Shown: positions 1-8,987 of the stretch, one piece after another
Position numbering within the stretch: the first letter of the stretch is position 1
How the letters are laid out: each line of letters begins with the position of its first letter
Source: Dokdonella sp.
GTDB lineage: Bacteria; Pseudomonadota; Gammaproteobacteria; Xanthomonadales; Rhodanobacteraceae
NCBI GenBank assembly: GCA_016712865.1
Contig: JADJQH010000002.1
Coordinates: forward strand, 310,001 to 374,000
Direction: 5' to 3'
DNA: 64,000 nt
The notes under the pieces: generated by a model
The model's database searches: none
What the model saw: only the letters and a program-made list of their open reading frames with translations
Told to the model about the DNA's origin: nothing
Program-made: the position numbers and the translations under genes

Positions 1-240
1 CGCCCGTTCAAGACGCCGATGGTGTGGCTGGTCTGCCCGCTTGCCGTTGCCGGCTGCCTGCTGCTGTTCGTCAACTTGTCGATGTACACGATCAGCTTGT
101 TCTTCATCTGGGCTGCCATCGGCTTGGTCGTGTATTGGGCGTATGGATATCGCCACAGCGACCTGGGTCGTGGTGTGTCTTCCGCCCATGGCGAATCCAT
201 GAAACCGGAGCCGAAGTTCCACGAAGGCCCACACGCCTGA
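1..240 (+). CDS. Amino acid permease (APC family), C-terminal fragment
   Basis: Only the last 79 codons are inside the window; the frame is open to the left edge and ends at TGA 238-240. The visible part begins RPFKTP, followed by two hydrophobic membrane segments (about residues 7-24 and 28-45) and a hydrophilic tail ending in EGPHA. The RPF(K/R)TP-type motif before the last two helices is typical of cationic/broad-specificity amino acid transporters of the APC superfamily, which are inner-membrane secondary transporters. Substrate cannot be assigned from this fragment. A strong hairpin terminator follows at 261-290. Confidence 0.7.
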   Translation, partial: RPFKTPMVWLVCPLAVAGCLLLFVNLSMYTISLFFIWAAIGLVVYWAYGYRHSDLGRGVSSAHGESMKPEPKFHEGPHA

Positions 241-260
241 TTGCTTCTTTTCAGGAAAAG

Positions 261-290
261 AAAACGGCGTCCTCGTGGCGCCGTTTTTTT
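261..290. terminator. Bidirectional rho-independent terminator between permease and rmuC
   Basis: A 9-bp stem (aaaacggcg at 261-269 pairing with cgccgtttt at 279-287) closes a 9-nt loop. Seven T follow on the plus strand, and on the minus strand the stem runs into T-rich sequence. It lies between two convergent genes, ending at 240 (+) and 312 (-), so it can serve both. Confidence 0.8.
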
Positions 291-311
291 GCCTGCGTTG
301 TGGCAAGGGAT

Positions 312-1787
312 TCAGGATTCATCCGCGTCGCTGGACGCTTCGTCCGCTTCGTCATTCTCGATTGACGGCGCATCAAGCTCTGCACCGGCCGACTCGATCA
401 ATCGCTTCGGCATGCTCTTTTTGGCTGGCGCACCCATCTCGGCCAGGCTCTTGACCTGCAGGATGACGCTGCCCTTGCCACCTTCGGTAAGACGCCGCAG
501 CACGCTGGAATGGGCATTGCGTGCCTTGTCGAGCTGGCTGCCCAGCACCTCCAGTTCGTTCACCAGTGACACGAAATTGTCATGCAGGTTGGCAGCCCGG
601 CGCGCAATCTCGATGGCATTGCTGTTGCGATTCTCGATGCGCCACAAGTAGGCCACCGTGCGCAGGGTTGCCAACAGCGTGCTCGGACTGACCAGCGAGA
701 TGCGACGATCCAGCGCGTAGCTGTACAGGTTGACATCTCCACGTACGGCCTCGATCAGGGCCGCCTCGACCGGAACGAACATGAGCACGAAATCCAGCGT
801 GCGCACGCCATCGAGTTCGCAGTAGTTTCGCGCTGACAGTCCATCGATGTGGCGCTTCAGCGAAACCTGGTGTTCACGCAGCGCCAATGCACGATCCGCC
901 TCGGCATCCGAAGCCACCCATCGATCCCAGGCCACGAGGGAGACCTTGGCGTCGATGATGATGTCCTTGCCTTCCGGCAGATGCACGATCACGTCCGGCC
1001 GCTGACGCGCACCGTCGTCGTCCTGGAAGCTTTGCTGCACATCGTATTCGCGGCCTGATTGCAGGCCGGACGCTTCCAGCACCCGCTCCAGCACCATTTC
1101 GCCCCAGGCCCCCTGGGCTTGCGAATCACCCTTCAGCGCGCGAGTCAGGTTGATCGCATCCTGGCTGATCTGGAGATTCAGATCCTTCAGCGAGCGGATC
1201 TCCTGCGCCAGCATGCCGCGCTCGCGTTGCTCATTGGCATGGGTCAGGGTGAACGCTTCGCGGAATTCCTTGAGTTGCACCTTGAACGGATCCAGCAGGC
1301 CATTGAGCTGCTCGGCGCTTTGCTCCTTGAGACGCTCGGCCTTGCTGTCGAGGATCTGGTTGGCCAGGTTCTGGAACGATTCGCGCAAGCGCTGCTCGGC
1401 CTGTTCGAGGAGTGCGAGTTTTTCTGCCGATGCCGCGGCTTGTTCGCGGGCTCCGGCTTCCAGCGCCGCATACGCCGCGCTGCGCTTCAGCAGTTCACTG
1501 TTCGCCGCATCGAAGCGAGTTTGCAGATCCTGGGCCTGCCGTCGCAGTTGTTCTGCCTCCGCCTTGCGCTCACCCGCCTGCGCAGCACTTTCGCGCAGGC
1601 GTTGTTCGAGCGCGTCCTGGTTCTGCGTGCTTCTTTCAAGTTCCGCTTGCAAACGGCTCGCGCGCTTCTGCTGGCCCAACCAGGCGATGACCAGCGCACC
1701 CAGCACGAGACCCGCAAGCGAGGCGGCAACAATGAACACGATGACAGAAACACTCACGTCAGCTTCGACTCCGGCAACATTTCCCAC
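312..1787 (-). CDS. rmuC: DNA recombination protein RmuC
   Basis: A 491-residue protein with an N-terminal membrane anchor (about residues 11-36), a long Gln/Glu/Ala-rich coiled coil (about 38-215) and the RmuC (DUF195) nuclease-like domain, with the family motif [17 protein letters not shown] and the IIIDAKVSL strand. The tail is very acidic (ends EASSDADES). The E. coli homologue limits inversions at short inverted repeats, and the fold relates to PD-(D/E)XK nucleases. It is encoded alone, convergent with the permease and divergent from ccmA. The start is the first ATG of the frame; a start a few codons downstream would still keep the anchor. Confidence 0.9.
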   Translation of the reverse strand: MGNVAGVEADVSVSVIVFIVAASLAGLVLGALVIAWLGQQKRASRLQAELERSTQNQDALEQRLRESAAQAGERKAEAEQLRRQAQDLQTRFDAANSELLKRSAAYAALEAGAREQAAASAEKLALLEQAEQRLRESFQNLANQILDSKAERLKEQSAEQLNGLLDPFKVQLKEFREAFTLTHANEQRERGMLAQEIRSLKDLNLQISQDAINLTRALKGDSQAQGAWGEMVLERVLEASGLQSGREYDVQQSFQDDDGARQRPDVIVHLPEGKDIIIDAKVSLVAWDRWVASDAEADRALALREHQVSLKRHIDGLSARNYCELDGVRTLDFVLMFVPVEAALIEAVRGDVNLYSYALDRRISLVSPSTLLATLRTVAYLWRIENRNSNAIEIARRAANLHDNFVSLVNELEVLGSQLDKARNAHSSVLRRLTEGGKGSVILQVKSLAEMGAPAKKSMPKRLIESAGAELDAPSIENDEADEASSDADES

Positions 1788-1956
1788 GCATCATCGCAGA
1801 CTGCCGACGATTCCAGATCGACGCGCGAAGTTCAGTACGCCCGAGGACACGCCGCGCCCCGGTCCCTGTCCGGCGTCTCGCTGGCTTACAATCGCCGATC
1901 TGCACGCAAACAACGCCTTGCAGTTTGCCAGCGCAACCGGGAAATTCCATACCCCC

Positions 1957-2604
1957 ATGCATTCCCAAGCAACCGCCGATCCCGTTCCCCTGCTTTCGGC
2001 GCGGGCCCTTGCCTTTTCCCGCAACGAGGAGCCCATCTTCGGCCCCATCGATTTTTCCCTGCACGCAGGCGAAGTGGTGCTCATCGAAGGCGACAACGGT
2101 TCCGGCAAGACCACCCTGCTCAAGGTGCTCTCCGGTTTGCTGCTGCCGAGCAGCGGAACCATCGAACTTCATGGAGAGGCCCTGACCATGAGCCGGCTAT
2201 CACAGCAGGTGGCCCTGATGGGACACTTGCCGGGGCTCAAGGCCGACCTCACCGCCCTTGAAAATCTCGAGTTCTCGATTGGCGTATTCGGCCTGCGCGC
2301 GGGCAACACCCCGATGCTGGCCTTGGCAAGCCTTGGCCTGCAAGGGTATGAGCATGTGGCCGTGCGCCTGCTTTCGGCAGGGCAGAAAAAACGCGTGGCG
2401 CTCGCCCGCTTGTTGCTGGTACCGGCGGCACTCTGGTTGCTCGATGAGCCGTATGCAAACCTCGACAAGGAAGGCATTGACCTCGTCAACCGCCTTCTCG
2501 AAGCCCATGCGCGCCGTGGTGGCGCCGCACTGATCACTTCGCACGGCGCCTATGCATTCACCTCGGGATCACCGCGACGCCTGCCGCTGAGGCCGGCCGC
2601 ATGA
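1957..2604 (+). CDS. ccmA: Haem exporter ATPase CcmA
   Basis: A 215-residue ABC ATPase of cytochrome c maturation System I. Walker A is GDNGSGKT (residues 45-52), the signature LSAGQKKR is at 139-146, and Walker B LWLLDEP is at 159-165, with the switch His in ITSHGAY. With CcmB, C and D it drives release of holo-CcmE from CcmC in the inner membrane. The frame is open far upstream, but the ATG at 1957 gives the normal family length and starts just before the first beta strand. First gene of an operon; its stop overlaps ccmB by 4 nt (ATGA). Confidence 0.92.
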   Translation: MHSQATADPVPLLSARALAFSRNEEPIFGPIDFSLHAGEVVLIEGDNGSGKTTLLKVLSGLLLPSSGTIELHGEALTMSRLSQQVALMGHLPGLKADLTALENLEFSIGVFGLRAGNTPMLALASLGLQGYEHVAVRLLSAGQKKRVALARLLLVPAALWLLDEPYANLDKEGIDLVNRLLEAHARRGGAALITSHGAYAFTSGSPRRLPLRPAA

Positions 2605-3284
2605 GATACGGCACCCTGGGCTCGGCGTGTGCTGCGCTGATCCGGCGCGATCTGTTGCTGACCTGGCGACGTCGCGGCGATGCGCTGAACCCGGCGCTGT
2701 TCGCGTTGATGGTTGTTGCGCTTTTCCCGCTCGCGCTGGGTCCGGAACCCAACCAGCTGATGCAGATTGCCGCAGGCATCGTGTTCGTGGCGATCCTGCT
2801 CGCCAGCCTGCTTGCCCTCGATGCCCTGTTCCGCAGCGACTACGAAGACGGCACGCTGGAACAGATCGTGCTCTCGCCGCATCCATTGCCGGTGCTGCTG
2901 GCCTGCCGGATTGGCGCCCACTGGCTGACCACGGCGGTGCCGCTGATTCTGGTCGCGCCCTTGCTTGCGGAAATGCTTCACCTGCCCTCGACGGTAATGC
3001 CGGTGCTTATGCTGGCGCTGGCCATTGCGACGCCCTTGCTGAGCCTGCTGGGCGCAGTGTGCGTGGCGCTGACGGTTGGCATGCGCCGCTCTGGTATGCT
3101 TCTGGCCTTGCTGGTTTTGCCGCTGTACGTGCCGGTGCTGATCTTTGCTGCCGGCGCCTGCAATGCGGCGCAGGCCGGCTTGCCATTCCTGGCTCCGTTG
3201 CTCCTGCTTGGCGCAGGCTTGGCACTGGCCCTGGTGCTGGTTCCCCTGGCCTGTGCCGCCGCCCTGCGGATTTCAATTTCCTGA
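2601..3284 (+). CDS. ccmB: Haem exporter permease CcmB
   Basis: A 227-residue polytopic inner-membrane protein with about six hydrophobic segments and the CcmB pattern: an early [17 protein letters not shown] cytoplasmic stretch, [12 protein letters not shown]-like region (here [19 protein letters not shown]) and [11 protein letters not shown]-type late helix. It is the membrane partner of CcmA in the CcmABCD complex. The start ATG overlaps the ccmA stop, and its own TGA (3282-3284) overlaps the ccmC ATG by one base, so translation is probably coupled. Confidence 0.92.
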   Translation: MRYGTLGSACAALIRRDLLLTWRRRGDALNPALFALMVVALFPLALGPEPNQLMQIAAGIVFVAILLASLLALDALFRSDYEDGTLEQIVLSPHPLPVLLACRIGAHWLTTAVPLILVAPLLAEMLHLPSTVMPVLMLALAIATPLLSLLGAVCVALTVGMRRSGMLLALLVLPLYVPVLIFAAGACNAAQAGLPFLAPLLLLGAGLALALVLVPLACAAALRISIS

Positions 3285-4045
3285 TGAATACCCTGAGCCT
3301 GTGGTTCCACAAATTCGGATCGCCGCCAACCTTCTACCGCTTGAGCCGACTGCTGTGCCCATGGCTGTTTGCTGCCGCCTGCCTGATCGGAGCCGTTGGC
3401 CTGTACGCCGGGCTCGTTCTTGCGCCCGCTGATTACCAGCAAAGCGATGCCTACCGCATCATCTTCATCCATGTCCCCTGCGCATGGATGAGTCTGTTCG
3501 CCTACATCTTCATGGCGGCCAATGCATTCATCGCCGTGGTCTGGCGCATCAAGATCTCGGAAATCCTCGCCATGACCAGCGCCCCGGTCGGCGCCATGTT
3601 CACCGCCGTGACGCTGCTGACCGGAGCAATCTGGGGTAAGCCGATGTGGGGAACCTGGTGGACCTGGGATGCGCGCCTGACCTCGGAGTTGGTCCTGCTG
3701 TTCCTGTACCTTGGCGTCATCGGCCTGTACAGCGCCATCGAGGACCGACGGCAGGCGGCCCGCGCCGCGTCATTCCTCGGCCTGATCGGCATCGTCAACG
3801 TGCCCATCGTGCATTTCTCGGTGAACTGGTGGAACACCCTGCACCAGGGATCGACAGTGCGCCTGCTGGGCCCATCGCGCATCGATGCGAGCATGCTCTG
3901 GCCGCTGCTGCTGATGGCCCTGGCCACCCACATCTGGTTCTTTGCCAGCGTGCTGGCGCGTTCCAGGACCAGCGTACTGGAACAGGAGTCGGGCAAGGAA
4001 TGGGTCCGCGAGATCGTGCAGGCGCAAGGAGTCCGCCATGGATGA
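3284..4045 (+). CDS. ccmC: Haem transport protein CcmC
   Basis: A 253-residue six-helix membrane protein of the haem-handling family. It carries the tryptophan-rich WWD motif (WGKPMWGTWWTWD, residues 117-129) and flanking histidines (His63 in FIHVP; a second in the NWWNTLHQG loop) that hold haem for transfer to CcmE. The chosen ATG at 3284 overlaps the ccmB stop; the open frame extends to 2627 but that part lies over ccmB. Downstream ccmD overlaps by 8 nt. Confidence 0.93.
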   Translation: MNTLSLWFHKFGSPPTFYRLSRLLCPWLFAAACLIGAVGLYAGLVLAPADYQQSDAYRIIFIHVPCAWMSLFAYIFMAANAFIAVVWRIKISEILAMTSAPVGAMFTAVTLLTGAIWGKPMWGTWWTWDARLTSELVLLFLYLGVIGLYSAIEDRRQAARAASFLGLIGIVNVPIVHFSVNWWNTLHQGSTVRLLGPSRIDASMLWPLLLMALATHIWFFASVLARSRTSVLEQESGKEWVREIVQAQGVRHG

Positions 4046-4214
4046 TTTTCTCGCCATGGGTGGCTATGCGACCTACGTCTGGTCGTCGTACGCGATCTTC
4101 GTGGTCGGCCTGCTGATCGACTACCTCGCCCCGCGCTGGCGCAACCGGCGCATCATCTCCGAATTGCATGGCCGCTTTGCGCGGCAAAAAAAGAAAACGG
4201 AAACCGCAACATGA
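4038..4214 (+). CDS. ccmD: Haem exporter small subunit CcmD
   Basis: A 58-residue protein with a single membrane helix (about residues 9-30), a Gly-Gly-Tyr just before it and a basic Lys/Arg-rich tail, the standard CcmD layout. CcmD stabilises the CcmC-CcmE interaction. It starts inside the last codons of ccmC (ATG 4038) and overlaps ccmE by 4 nt. Confidence 0.88.
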   Translation: MDDFLAMGGYATYVWSSYAIFVVGLLIDYLAPRWRNRRIISELHGRFARQKKKTETAT

Positions 4215-4672
4215 CGCCAACCCGCAAACGTCGCCTGATCATGATCGGCGCCATCCTGATCGCCGCCGCCGCGGCAACCACCCTGATCGTGCTCGCGCTG
4301 CAGCAGAACATGACCTATCTGTTCACGCCCAGCGAAATTCTTGCCGGCAAGGTTCCCGATGGCGCACGCTTCCGCATCGGCGGCATGGTCAAGCAGGGTT
4401 CGGTCGAGCGTGGCCAATCCCTGACCGTGGCCTTCGTCGTCACCGACGGTGACGGCGACATGCGCGTCGAATACAACGGCATCCTGCCCGATCTGTTCCG
4501 TGACAACCAATCGGTAATCGCCACCGGCTCGATGCAGGGCAATCATTTCCTCGCCACCGAAGTGCTGGCCAAGCACGATGAAAACTATGTTCCACGCGAT
4601 GTGGCCGAGGCCATGAGCAAGGCCCATCGCAAGCATGATGTTCCCGTCGAGGCCGACAAGCCTACGCCGTGA
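4211..4672 (+). CDS. ccmE: Periplasmic haem chaperone CcmE
   Basis: A 153-residue protein with a basic N-terminus, one signal-anchor helix (about residues 9-30) and an OB-fold periplasmic domain. The haem-binding histidine is His122 in the conserved LAKHDENY motif, which forms the covalent haem bond and defines the common HXXXY type rather than the CXXXY type. It accepts haem from CcmC and delivers it to CcmF/CcmH. It overlaps ccmD by 4 nt; ccmF follows after 53 nt. Confidence 0.95.
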   Translation: MTPTRKRRLIMIGAILIAAAAATTLIVLALQQNMTYLFTPSEILAGKVPDGARFRIGGMVKQGSVERGQSLTVAFVVTDGDGDMRVEYNGILPDLFRDNQSVIATGSMQGNHFLATEVLAKHDENYVPRDVAEAMSKAHRKHDVPVEADKPTP

Positions 4673-4725
4673 ACCAGGCTCCAACCCGCTAGAAACGACC
4701 ACCTCTCCTGACACCAGGCGCCGCC

Positions 4726-6714
4726 ATGCTTCCGGAACTCGGGCAACTTGCCCTCATCCTCGCCCTACTGCTCAGTGCCGTGCAGTTCGTGCTGCCCCTG
4801 ATCGGCGCGCATATTGGCAACCAGGCCTTGATCCGGGTGGCCCGGCCCGCTGCAGCGGGTCAGTTTGTCTTCGTGGCCATGGCGTTTGGCGTGCTCACCT
4901 ACGCTTTCCTGAACCAGGATTTTTCCGTCGCCTATGTCGCGCAGAACTCCAATCTTGTGTTGCCCTGGTACTACCGGCTTTCGGCAGTCTGGGGCGCGCA
5001 TGAAGGATCGCTGGTGTTGTGGATCCTCATCCTCAATCTGTGGACCATTGCCGTCGCCGCGTTCAGCCGCCGACTTCCGGACGAGTACATGGCGCGGGTG
5101 ATCGGCGTACTGGGCTTCGTGAGCCTCGGCTTCCTGTTGTTTACCGTGCTTCTCTCGAATCCGTTCGCCCGCCATCTGCCGCCGCTTGCCGATGGCAACG
5201 ATCTGAACCCGGTGCTGCAGGACATCGGCATGATCATGCATCCGCCCATGCTGTACATGGGCTATGTGGGGTTCGCGGTGGTGTTCGCGTTTGCCATTGC
5301 CGCCCTGCTTGGCGGCAAACTCGACCAGCAATGGGTACGCTGGTCACGACCGTGGACAAACGCCGCCTGGGGTGTGCTTACCCTCGGCATTGCACTGGGC
5401 AGCTGGTGGGCCTACTACGAACTCGGCTGGGGCGGCTGGTGGTTCTGGGATCCGGTGGAAAACGCCTCGTTCATGCCGTGGCTGGTGGGAACCGCGCTGA
5501 TCCACTCGCAGGCGGTCACCGAGAAGCGTGGCAGCTTCCGCGCCTGGACCCTGCTGCTGTCCATCTTTGCATTCTCGCTGTCCCTGCTGGGCACCTTCCT
5601 GGTTCGATCCGGGGTAATAACTTCGGTGCATTCTTTCGCCAGCGATCCTGATCGCGGCCTGTTCATCCTTGCCTTCCTCTCCATTGTCGTGGGCGGCTCA
5701 CTGCTGATCTACGCCCTGCGTGCGCCGCGCATCGCCGGCGGTGAACCCTTCGCCGGCGCTTCCCGCGAAACCATGCTCTTGATCAACAACCTGCTGTTCA
5801 CCTGCGCCGCCGCCATGGTGTTCCTCGGAACCCTGTATCCCTTGTTTGCCGAGGCATTCAACCTGGGGCGGATCTCGGTTGGCCCACCCTACTTCGGCAC
5901 CTTGTTCGTGCTGCTGATGACGCCGGTCGTGGTGCTGATTCCGTTTGGTCCCCTGCTCAAGTGGCGGGCAGGCAACCTGCGCGCCGCATTCAAGGCATTG
6001 CGGCCTGCGCTGGTGCTTGCCCTGGTCGCCGCAGCCATCGCCTGGTCGCTGAGCGAGCAGGCCAGTTGGAAGGGCATGCTCGGCATTGCCGGCGCGATCT
6101 GGGTGGGGCTTGGCATCCTTTCCTATGCCTTGATGCGCTGGCGCAATGCGCCAGCAGGTCGGCGTTACACCGCGGAAATGCTCGGCATGATCATTGCGCA
6201 TTTTGGTGTCGCGGTATTCGTCTGCGGCGTGCTGGTCACCGAGGGCACCAGCATCGAAAAGGATGTACGCCTCGACAAGGGCGAGAGCGTCTCCCTCGGT
6301 GCATACACGTTCCGCTTCGACGGGGTTGCCCACACCCAGGGCCCGAATTACGTCGCCGACCAGGGCACAATCACAGTGACTCGCGGCGACAAGCAAGTCG
6401 CCATCATGCATCCGCAGAAGCGCCAATACACGCGCACCGCGCAAGCGCAGACGGAATCCGACATGGATCCCGGTTTTACGCGTGACCTGTATGTCGCGCT
6501 GGGCGAGCCGCTCGGCGATAGTGGCGCGTGGTCGGTTCGCGTGTATGTCAAACCGTTCATTCGCTGGATCTGGCTTGGTGGCCTGCTGATGATGCTTGGT
6601 GGTTTCGTCACCGCAACGGATCGCAGGTTCCGCGTGCTGGCTTCCGATCCACTGCAGGAAACGGCGCCCGGCACTTCCCCTGCCGCAACATTGGCAGCGG
6701 AGAACGCAACGTGA
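4726..6714 (+). CDS. ccmF: Cytochrome c haem lyase subunit CcmF
   Basis: A 662-residue polytopic inner-membrane protein, full length for the family. The WWD motif (WGGWWFWDP, about 235-243) with ENASFMPWL after it is the haem-binding region; conserved histidines and many helices flank it. A large periplasmic domain lies near the C-terminus (about 505-610) before a final helix. CcmF is thought to reduce the CcmE haem and ligate it to apocytochrome CXXCH with CcmH/CcmI. The stop TGA overlaps the GTG start of ccmG. Confidence 0.95.
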   Translation: MLPELGQLALILALLLSAVQFVLPLIGAHIGNQALIRVARPAAAGQFVFVAMAFGVLTYAFLNQDFSVAYVAQNSNLVLPWYYRLSAVWGAHEGSLVLWILILNLWTIAVAAFSRRLPDEYMARVIGVLGFVSLGFLLFTVLLSNPFARHLPPLADGNDLNPVLQDIGMIMHPPMLYMGYVGFAVVFAFAIAALLGGKLDQQWVRWSRPWTNAAWGVLTLGIALGSWWAYYELGWGGWWFWDPVENASFMPWLVGTALIHSQAVTEKRGSFRAWTLLLSIFAFSLSLLGTFLVRSGVITSVHSFASDPDRGLFILAFLSIVVGGSLLIYALRAPRIAGGEPFAGASRETMLLINNLLFTCAAAMVFLGTLYPLFAEAFNLGRISVGPPYFGTLFVLLMTPVVVLIPFGPLLKWRAGNLRAAFKALRPALVLALVAAAIAWSLSEQASWKGMLGIAGAIWVGLGILSYALMRWRNAPAGRRYTAEMLGMIIAHFGVAVFVCGVLVTEGTSIEKDVRLDKGESVSLGAYTFRFDGVAHTQGPNYVADQGTITVTRGDKQVAIMHPQKRQYTRTAQAQTESDMDPGFTRDLYVALGEPLGDSGAWSVRVYVKPFIRWIWLGGLLMMLGGFVTATDRRFRVLASDPLQETAPGTSPAATLAAENAT

Positions 6715-7256
6715 TCAAGCGTTTCCTGCCGCTGATCGGCTTTGCCCTGGTGGCGAGCCTGCTTGCATTCGGCATTTCCTACATGCGCAACAATTCCATG
6801 AACGAGGTGCCCTCGCCATTGATCGGCAAGCCGGCGCCTTCGTTCCGGCTGCCGGTGCTCAACCAGCCGGAGCGCTTCGTGAGCAACGCCGATCTCGCCG
6901 GCAAACCCTACCTGCTCAACGTGTTTGCCAGCTGGTGCTTCGCCTGCCGCGAGGAACATCCCCTGCTGATGGCGGAAGGCAGGTCGCTCGGCATACCCGT
7001 GGTCGGTTTCAACTACAAGGACGAAACCGCCGATGCGACGCGCTGGTTGCAGCAGTTTGGTGATCCGTATTCCGTCGTCATCGTTGATCGCGATGGCGCC
7101 ATTGCCATCGACTTCGGCGTATACGGAGCACCCGAGAGCTTCCTCGTCGATGGCAAGGGCATCATCCGTTACAAGCAGATTGGACCGATTACGCCGGACG
7201 TGCTGGCATTCGAACTGAAGCCACTGCTGGCTTCGCTGAAAGGAGCTGCGCCGTGA
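6711..7256 (+). CDS. ccmG: Periplasmic thioredoxin-like thiol reductase CcmG/DsbE
   Basis: A 181-residue membrane-anchored thioredoxin-fold protein: an N-terminal helix (about 5-24), then the active site SWCFAC (Cys76, Cys79) and the cis-proline loop GVYGAPES (Pro141), both as in DsbE. It keeps apocytochrome or CcmH cysteines reduced. Start: GTG 6711, which overlaps the ccmF stop (GTGA); the open frame upstream to 6528 is inside ccmF. The two residues between the cysteines (Phe-Ala) differ from the more usual Pro-Thr or Glu-Pro. Confidence 0.9.
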   Translation: MIKRFLPLIGFALVASLLAFGISYMRNNSMNEVPSPLIGKPAPSFRLPVLNQPERFVSNADLAGKPYLLNVFASWCFACREEHPLLMAEGRSLGIPVVGFNYKDETADATRWLQQFGDPYSVVIVDRDGAIAIDFGVYGAPESFLVDGKGIIRYKQIGPITPDVLAFELKPLLASLKGAAP

Positions 7257-7690
7257 TGCGTGCTTTTTCTCTTGCCCTTTGCCTTGCCCTGTTGTCACCG
7301 GCCATGGCATGGGCCATCGACGCCCTGCCGTTCAAGGATCGCGCCGAGGAGTTGCGCTTCCAGCACCTCACGCGCCAGTTGCGTTGCCTGGTTTGCCAGA
7401 ACGAAAGCCTGGCGGACTCCAGCGCCGACCTCGCCAAGGATCTGCGTCGCGAAGTATTCGACCAGATGCAACAAGGCAAGGACGATGATGCGATTCGCCA
7501 GTACCTGACTGATCGCTACAGCGATTTCGTGCTGTACGACCCGCCCTTGCGCGGAGCGACGGTTCTCCTGTGGTTCGGCCCGCTGCTGGTCCTGCTGATC
7601 GGAGCAGCCGCCGTCACCCGCATCGTGCGCAAGCGTGCGGCAATCCAGCACAACACAGCACCCGGCAAGGGCACCGAGGAAGATTGGTGA
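7253..7690 (+). CDS. ccmH: Cytochrome c maturation protein CcmH (CycL type)
   Basis: A 145-residue exported protein with a cleavable-looking signal (residues 1-21, ending AWA), a three-helix domain holding the redox pair LRCLVCQN (Cys45, Cys48), and a C-terminal membrane helix (about 104-122). It presents reduced apocytochrome to CcmF. This is the short form, with the TPR part encoded separately by the next gene. The start may be GTG 7253 or ATG 7256; both overlap the ccmG stop. Confidence 0.92.
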   Translation: MMRAFSLALCLALLSPAMAWAIDALPFKDRAEELRFQHLTRQLRCLVCQNESLADSSADLAKDLRREVFDQMQQGKDDDAIRQYLTDRYSDFVLYDPPLRGATVLLWFGPLLVLLIGAAAVTRIVRKRAAIQHNTAPGKGTEEDW

Positions 7691-8946
7691 TGACCACGTT
7701 CTTGATACTGGCGGCCGTGATGCTGGCCGTTGCCCTCGCCTTTCCATTGATTCCCCTGCTGCGCAAGCGCAACTCCGGCGGCGGTGCCGCGGGCGCGGAT
7801 CCGCGACGCCTGAAGGCCCTGCGTGATGCGCTGGCGGCCGGCGTGATCGATGAAGCCGAGTTCAAGGCCAAGCAGGCAGCCATGGGCGAGATGCCAGCCA
7901 GCGCGACAGTGCGGCAGGGAAATCGCGTGGGCCTGTGGGCGGCCATGGCCGTGGCGGTCCTGATGCCTCTGGGCGCCATCCTGCTGTATCCGGACATTGG
8001 CGAGCCGGATGCGATGGATCCGCAGCGCTGGGTACAGCAAAGTGCCTCGCCGGAACACGAAGCGGGTGTCGACATGGACCAGGCAGTGGCCGGCCTCGTC
8101 GCCAAGCTTGAGGCGAATCCCGACAATGCCGAAGGCTGGGCCTTGCTCGGTCGTGCCTATCAATCCATGGGCAAGTTCACCGAGTCGCGCGAAGCCATGA
8201 AACGCGCCCACGACCTGATGCCGGACAACCACGACCTCACCGTGGAGTATGCACAGGCTCTCGCCCTGGCATCCGAAGGTCGGCGCATCGCAGGCGAGCC
8301 GCGGCAGATGCTGGAGGCGGTATTGAAGGACGACCCCGATCACCAGCGTGCATTGTGGTTGATCGGCATCAGCGACTATCAGGCCGGCAACTTTGTTGCC
8401 GCGATCGCCGCCTGGAATCGGCTGCTTCCGGCGCTGCCCGCGCAAAGCGACATTGCCGAAAGCGTGCGTGCACAGATCGCAGAAGCGCAGAAGCTGGCGG
8501 GCATTGAACCGCCGGCATCACCACCCGCGGCCGCAATGCCGATGCCTGCACCGGAAGCACCCGAAACGCAAGCACCCGCCGCGCCCGCGGCAAGCAGCGG
8601 ACCGCAGCTGACGCTGCGCGTCAGCCTGGACCCGGCGCTTGCCAGACAGGTAAAGCCCGACGCCGTACTCTTTGTGTTCGCGCGCGCGGAGAACGGTCCT
8701 CCCATGCCACTGGCCATCCAGCGCATTGCTGCCAGCGAACTGCCGACCACCCTGGTGCTCGACGATTCCATGGGCATGATTCCCGCCATGAAGCTCTCGG
8801 GTTTTCCGAAAGTGGTTGTTGGTGCGCGAATCTCGGCCAGCGGCAATGCCAGCGCCCAGCCTGGAGACCTGCAGATTCTGGTCAGCGGGGTGGACACCGC
8901 CCGAAAAGAGCCGCTCGATCTCATCATCAATTCGGTTGTTCCTTGA
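7690..8946 (+). CDS. ccmI: Cytochrome c maturation protein CcmI (TPR apocytochrome chaperone)
   Basis: A 418-residue protein with two membrane helices (about 2-22 and 78-97) separated by a short cytoplasmic charged stretch, then a periplasmic TPR array (about 120-290), an Ala/Pro linker (about 300-330) and a C-terminal beta domain. CcmI binds the C-terminus of apocytochromes and feeds them to CcmF/CcmH. The ATG at 7690 overlaps the ccmH stop by one base. Last gene of the ccm operon; metX begins within 50 nt. Confidence 0.9.
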   Translation: MTTFLILAAVMLAVALAFPLIPLLRKRNSGGGAAGADPRRLKALRDALAAGVIDEAEFKAKQAAMGEMPASATVRQGNRVGLWAAMAVAVLMPLGAILLYPDIGEPDAMDPQRWVQQSASPEHEAGVDMDQAVAGLVAKLEANPDNAEGWALLGRAYQSMGKFTESREAMKRAHDLMPDNHDLTVEYAQALALASEGRRIAGEPRQMLEAVLKDDPDHQRALWLIGISDYQAGNFVAAIAAWNRLLPALPAQSDIAESVRAQIAEAQKLAGIEPPASPPAAAMPMPAPEAPETQAPAAPAASSGPQLTLRVSLDPALARQVKPDAVLFVFARAENGPPMPLAIQRIAASELPTTLVLDDSMGMIPAMKLSGFPKVVVGARISASGNASAQPGDLQILVSGVDTARKEPLDLIINSVVP

Positions 8947-8987
8947 GTCCGGATTTTGCCAGGCAGCACCACCAACAGTCCGTTTCG

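Noticed and set aside
1059-2261. 400-codon plus-strand frame over rmuC and ccmA
   Set aside because: Covers two conserved genes in other frames or strand and contains no recognisable domain.
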